Origin: Irineochytrium annulatum
Taxonomy: Eukaryota > Chytridiomycota > Chytridiomycetes > Chytridiales > Chytridiaceae
Length of the DNA: 15,082 nucleotides
Direction: 5' to 3'
NCBI GenBank assembly: GCA_027600665.1
Contig: JADGJL010000713.1
Location: 1 to 15,082, forward strand
The first letter of the stretch is position 1, and every line of letters begins with the position of its first letter. Positions 9,913 through 15,082 of this stretch are shown here, in pieces. Under the pieces are notes generated by a model. That model was not told the origin of the DNA. It saw nothing but the letters and a program-made list of their open reading frames with translations, and made no database searches. The translations under genes were made by a program, and so were the position numbers.

Positions 9913-9989
9913 CACCCACAGCTTCGGTGGCTTGGAAGCGGCGTTCGAATTCTTATCGTGCACACTAATTGCAAAATGAGGCGACACTT

Positions 9990-9995
9990 TTTATT
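9990..9995 (-). terminator. Putative poly(A) signal of SEC23
   Basis: Minus-strand AATAAA begins 21 nt after the SEC23 stop codon in a short AT-rich spacer. It lies only about 80 nt before the first ATG of the CatSper-like gene, so the 3' processing zone of one gene abuts or overlaps the 5' region of the next. Confidence 0.45.
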
Positions 9996-10015
9996 AATAT
10001 ATCTACTAAAACTCG

Positions 10016-12823
<2,808 letters not shown>

Positions 12824-12894
12824 CTAACGTGGAAGTCGTTGTCGACACAGCACGCCTCGAAATGATTTAAACAGCGGCAATGATATTAATATTA

Positions 12895-13482
12895 TTACGA
12901 GAAACCAAAACGGCTTTTGAATCCCGTCTGACTAGTCCCTGCCTCCCCAGAACCCGGCGTCGACGTGTCAATCGGCTTCACCGCGGCCTCTTGCGCCGGA
13001 GGCGGCGGCGCGAAGTCCATTGGCGGCGCGACAGGCTTATAATTCTCGGCGCTCATTCGGCTGAACATAGCGCCAAAGCCCTCCATCAACGCTAAGAAGA
13101 TGCCGCCAAACGCCGCCGACACCATGATCGCCCTCGGACCCGACCGCGCCGCCAAAATGCCCCCAGTCGCCGCGCCGGCCATGATAGCATTCCACGAGTC
13201 TTCCTTGCCACGCACGTACGCCAGCGTGCAGTCCCCTGCATTGAAGAGCCCTGACCAAACCGCGAAATTTCCACCCAGGACCGGTGCCCGCGCCTTCACC
13301 GCCGCGAGCGCCCCAGATAAACGGTCGCCCCTTGGTGAGTTGCGGTAGCCCTTAAAGCCGTGCCAGATGGACCCGCCAATCGAACCCATCGCAAATCCAA
13401 CACCGACGTCGTAGACGACGACGTATGGACAGGGATCCCTAGAGTGGTCCTGAATCGACTCGTGCGAAAGATACGTGGACAT
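12895..13482 (-). CDS. TIM17: Mitochondrial inner-membrane translocase subunit Tim17, 195 aa, single exon
   Basis: Tim17 is a core subunit of the TIM23 complex that moves presequence proteins across or into the mitochondrial inner membrane. The first 20 residues are soluble and contain DPCPY. Four predicted spans follow, with glycine-zipper packing (GVGFAMGSIGGSIWHGFKG). Cysteines C18 and C85 are 67 residues apart, the same spacing as the C10-C77 disulfide in yeast Tim17, and acidic D25 matches the functional acid near the start of the first span. The signatures FAVWSGLF, RGKEDSWNA and ILAARSGP are intact. The protein is longer than typical (about 160-170) because of a proline-rich tail of roughly 45 residues (PPMDFAPPPP and on). 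It is the only intronless gene among those complete here. The ATG is 285 bp from the VWA8 stop. Confidence 0.96.
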   Translation of the reverse strand: MSTYLSHESIQDHSRDPCPYVVVYDVGVGFAMGSIGGSIWHGFKGYRNSPRGDRLSGALAAVKARAPVLGGNFAVWSGLFNAGDCTLAYVRGKEDSWNAIMAGAATGGILAARSGPRAIMVSAAFGGIFLALMEGFGAMFSRMSAENYKPVAPPMDFAPPPPAQEAAVKPIDTSTPGSGEAGTSQTGFKSRFGFS

Positions 13483-13766
13483 CTAGAGCAATGCGAGGCC
13501 CATTTTAGTCCACCTCTCGTTCAGCCGGCGCTCCTCACCTTGCTATGATATGATGCAAAGGGACTGTTAAAGGACGGAGATGAAGGACCTTCCGGTCGAG
13601 CGCCAACGAGCTACGTGAATCGATGCACCGAGCCCGGACGCGATGAATGCGGTGAGAGCAGAATTGTCCACTCCGATTTCGCCTTTTTCCCAACAGTTGA
13701 CAACTCCTTCACAAATGACGTCGATATATTTATGCAAGATTACTGTTTGTGACGATAGTGCTGTAA
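13483..13766. other. Spacer between the VWA8-like gene and TIM17
   Basis: This 284-bp gap holds the VWA8 3' UTR (a CATAAATATA motif on the minus strand around 13727-13735 could serve as a poly(A) signal) and the TIM17 promoter and leader. The sequence just before the TIM17 ATG ends CTCTAG, which could be a leader-intron acceptor, but no clear donor was chosen. The open frame here continues past the VWA8 stop in another frame and looks non-coding. Confidence 0.5.
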
Positions 13767-15082
13767 TCACATGTTCTTCTGTATGGACGAAAGGAAAATG
13801 TTTTTGAGGATTTTGGGAAGCTCCTTCGTGTCCAGGCACACAAATCCATTACCGGGCATGGCCTTCGCAAGTCTGTTCGTACACATTAGCAAAACCTTAA
13901 CGGCAAACTGGAGGTCACTTACTGGTCGGCTTGGTCTTGCAGAGATCCAATGAAGACCATGAAGGCGTTAACTTTCTCGTTCGACTTCAGTTCTATGTGG
14001 AGCAAATATCAGTGTCTAGCCTTGCTACTGCGAGAGGCACGAACCCGAGGCAATTGTGGCCGGATGTAGGTTGTACTGCTGGAGATTAGCATCGGATAGA
14101 ACTAATACGAAGTAATCATCCGCCTCCTCCTTCGTTATGTTTCTGATCGCAGTTGTAACTGCGTTTAAAGTGTTGTCTGCAACGTTCCAATTAGACGAAC
14201 GTAATACCAGATCTTGAAAGTACCTCCGGAGAGACAGTACTGAGCATGCCCATCCATTTTCGACAGGATTGTAAACATTTCTTTCTCATTCTTCGGATAT
14301 TTGCCCTCCTTCACAAACTCAATATCTGGAGAATCACCCTGAATAATGTCAGTTTCTGATTGCTAATCGCTGAGCCATACAGAGTGTCCCGCAATCCGGT
14401 ATTCAAATTTGTGCTCGAAGTTTTTAAAGGCCTCCATTATCACTAATAAAGTTAGCGCAAAGAAGAGAAGCGGAGCCCTAACATAAAGCGCATTCGAGGC
14501 TGCGGTCAAGGCGGGAGTCATGGCCGTTGAATCTCATCATAGATGCCGAGAGGTCGAATACGAAATACATTTTTTTTGGCTTTTGCTGGAACCCGGGATC
14601 ATCAGTGTTTTCTCCGCGGCGTTTGTAGATAGCGCGTTCCCCGGTAACCCCCTCTATTCTACTCTGGATTAGCGCGTCGATCACAGAAACGTAACACTCA
14701 CAACTTGGTGTCATCCACATCGCCAGTCGACTGGTTTCGAAGCCACACTCGCTCTTTCTTCTTTGCCTCCGTCGCTTCAAGGACAGCCCGAAGCTCACGG
14801 ACCTCCCGTCGGATGTTATTCATGTACTTAGTGTAGGACTGCTCACCATTAGTTATCGAAGAGAAGGAGAATCATCGACTTTACTCACGTCCATGTCTTT
14901 TTGGTTCATATCAAGTTGCTGCAGCCTTTTCTTCATCGCGAGATTATGCAAATCTTTCTGCGCGTCGGTCACTTCCTTCGGCACGTCGTTCGCCGTGCGC
15001 AATGCAAAGGTGGTAAGATCGACGGTGCCGCTCTTCCTCCCTTCGGTCATCTCCGGATCGGACGCGCCTCCCCCTCCTCCCC
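13767..15082 (-). CDS. VWA8: VWA8-like mitochondrial AAA+ ATPase/VWA protein, C-terminal 329 aa (partial)
   Basis: VWA8 proteins are large (human about 1,900 aa) dynein-like AAA+ ATPases with a C-terminal von Willebrand A domain, reported on the matrix side of the mitochondrial inner membrane. Only the C-terminal end is here; the ATPase modules lie beyond the right edge. Exons: 15082-14889 (open), 14838-14702, 14658-14483, 14442-14381, 14338-14224, 14176-14045, 13992-13923, 13872-13767; introns 50, 43, 40, 42, 47, 52 and 50 nt. A Gly-rich run leads into a helical basic stretch (KKRLQQLD, NNIRREVRELRAVLEATEAK), then GVTGERAIYKRRGE and the VWA domain with an intact MIDAS (FDLSAS), followed by MRFNGHDSRLDRSLE, IMEAFKNFE, YCLSGDNTL, ADDYFVLVLSDANL, NAFMVFIGSLQDQAD and CLDTKELPKILKNIF. 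All these follow the VWA8 order closely. It ends KNM then TGA. Confidence 0.93.

Noticed and set aside
13567..13839. 90-codon minus-strand frame past the VWA8 stop
   Set aside because: It overlaps the last VWA8 exon in a different frame; the exon's own frame ends with the family-like tail at 13767.

Overview
The window looks like nuclear DNA of a fungus that makes flagellated zoospores (chytrid- or blastocladiomycete-like). The genes are split by many very short GT-AG introns (35 deduced here, 37-68 nt). SEC23 and TIM17 read like fungal or opisthokont proteins. One gene encodes an auxiliary subunit of the sperm/flagellar calcium channel CatSper, and another a VWA8-type protein; as far as I recall neither is typical of non-flagellated yeasts and moulds. 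The taxonomic placement is inference from gene content, not from a marker gene.

Layout, right to left, because six of seven genes lie on the minus strand: the C-terminal third-of-a-kilobase-of-residues end of VWA8 (enters from the right edge, stops at 13767); TIM17 (13482-12895, one exon); SEC23 (12768-10016, ten exons, complete); a CatSper-beta-like gene (from about 9912 to 5432, thirteen exons, 5' end unresolved); a secreted M14 metallocarboxypeptidase precursor (4915-3336, four exons); and a two-finger C2H2 zinc-finger protein (2845-1487, five exons). At the left edge the 3' end of an unidentified alanine-rich plus-strand gene ends at 443, convergent with the zinc-finger gene across about 1 kb of AT- and pyrimidine-rich intergenic DNA.

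The genes do not form one pathway. VWA8 and TIM17 are both mitochondrial, SEC23 builds the COPII coat for ER export, and the CatSper subunit and the carboxypeptidase are both clients of the secretory route. The most notable item is the CatSper subunit: an ectodomain of about 1,260 residues with a PKD-like fold, an Asp-box propeller region, a cysteine-rich conserved block and a single C-terminal membrane span. It sits about 100 bp behind SEC23 and has no visible signal peptide. All exon joins were worked out by hand from reading frame, splice-site and family similarity and have no transcript support here.
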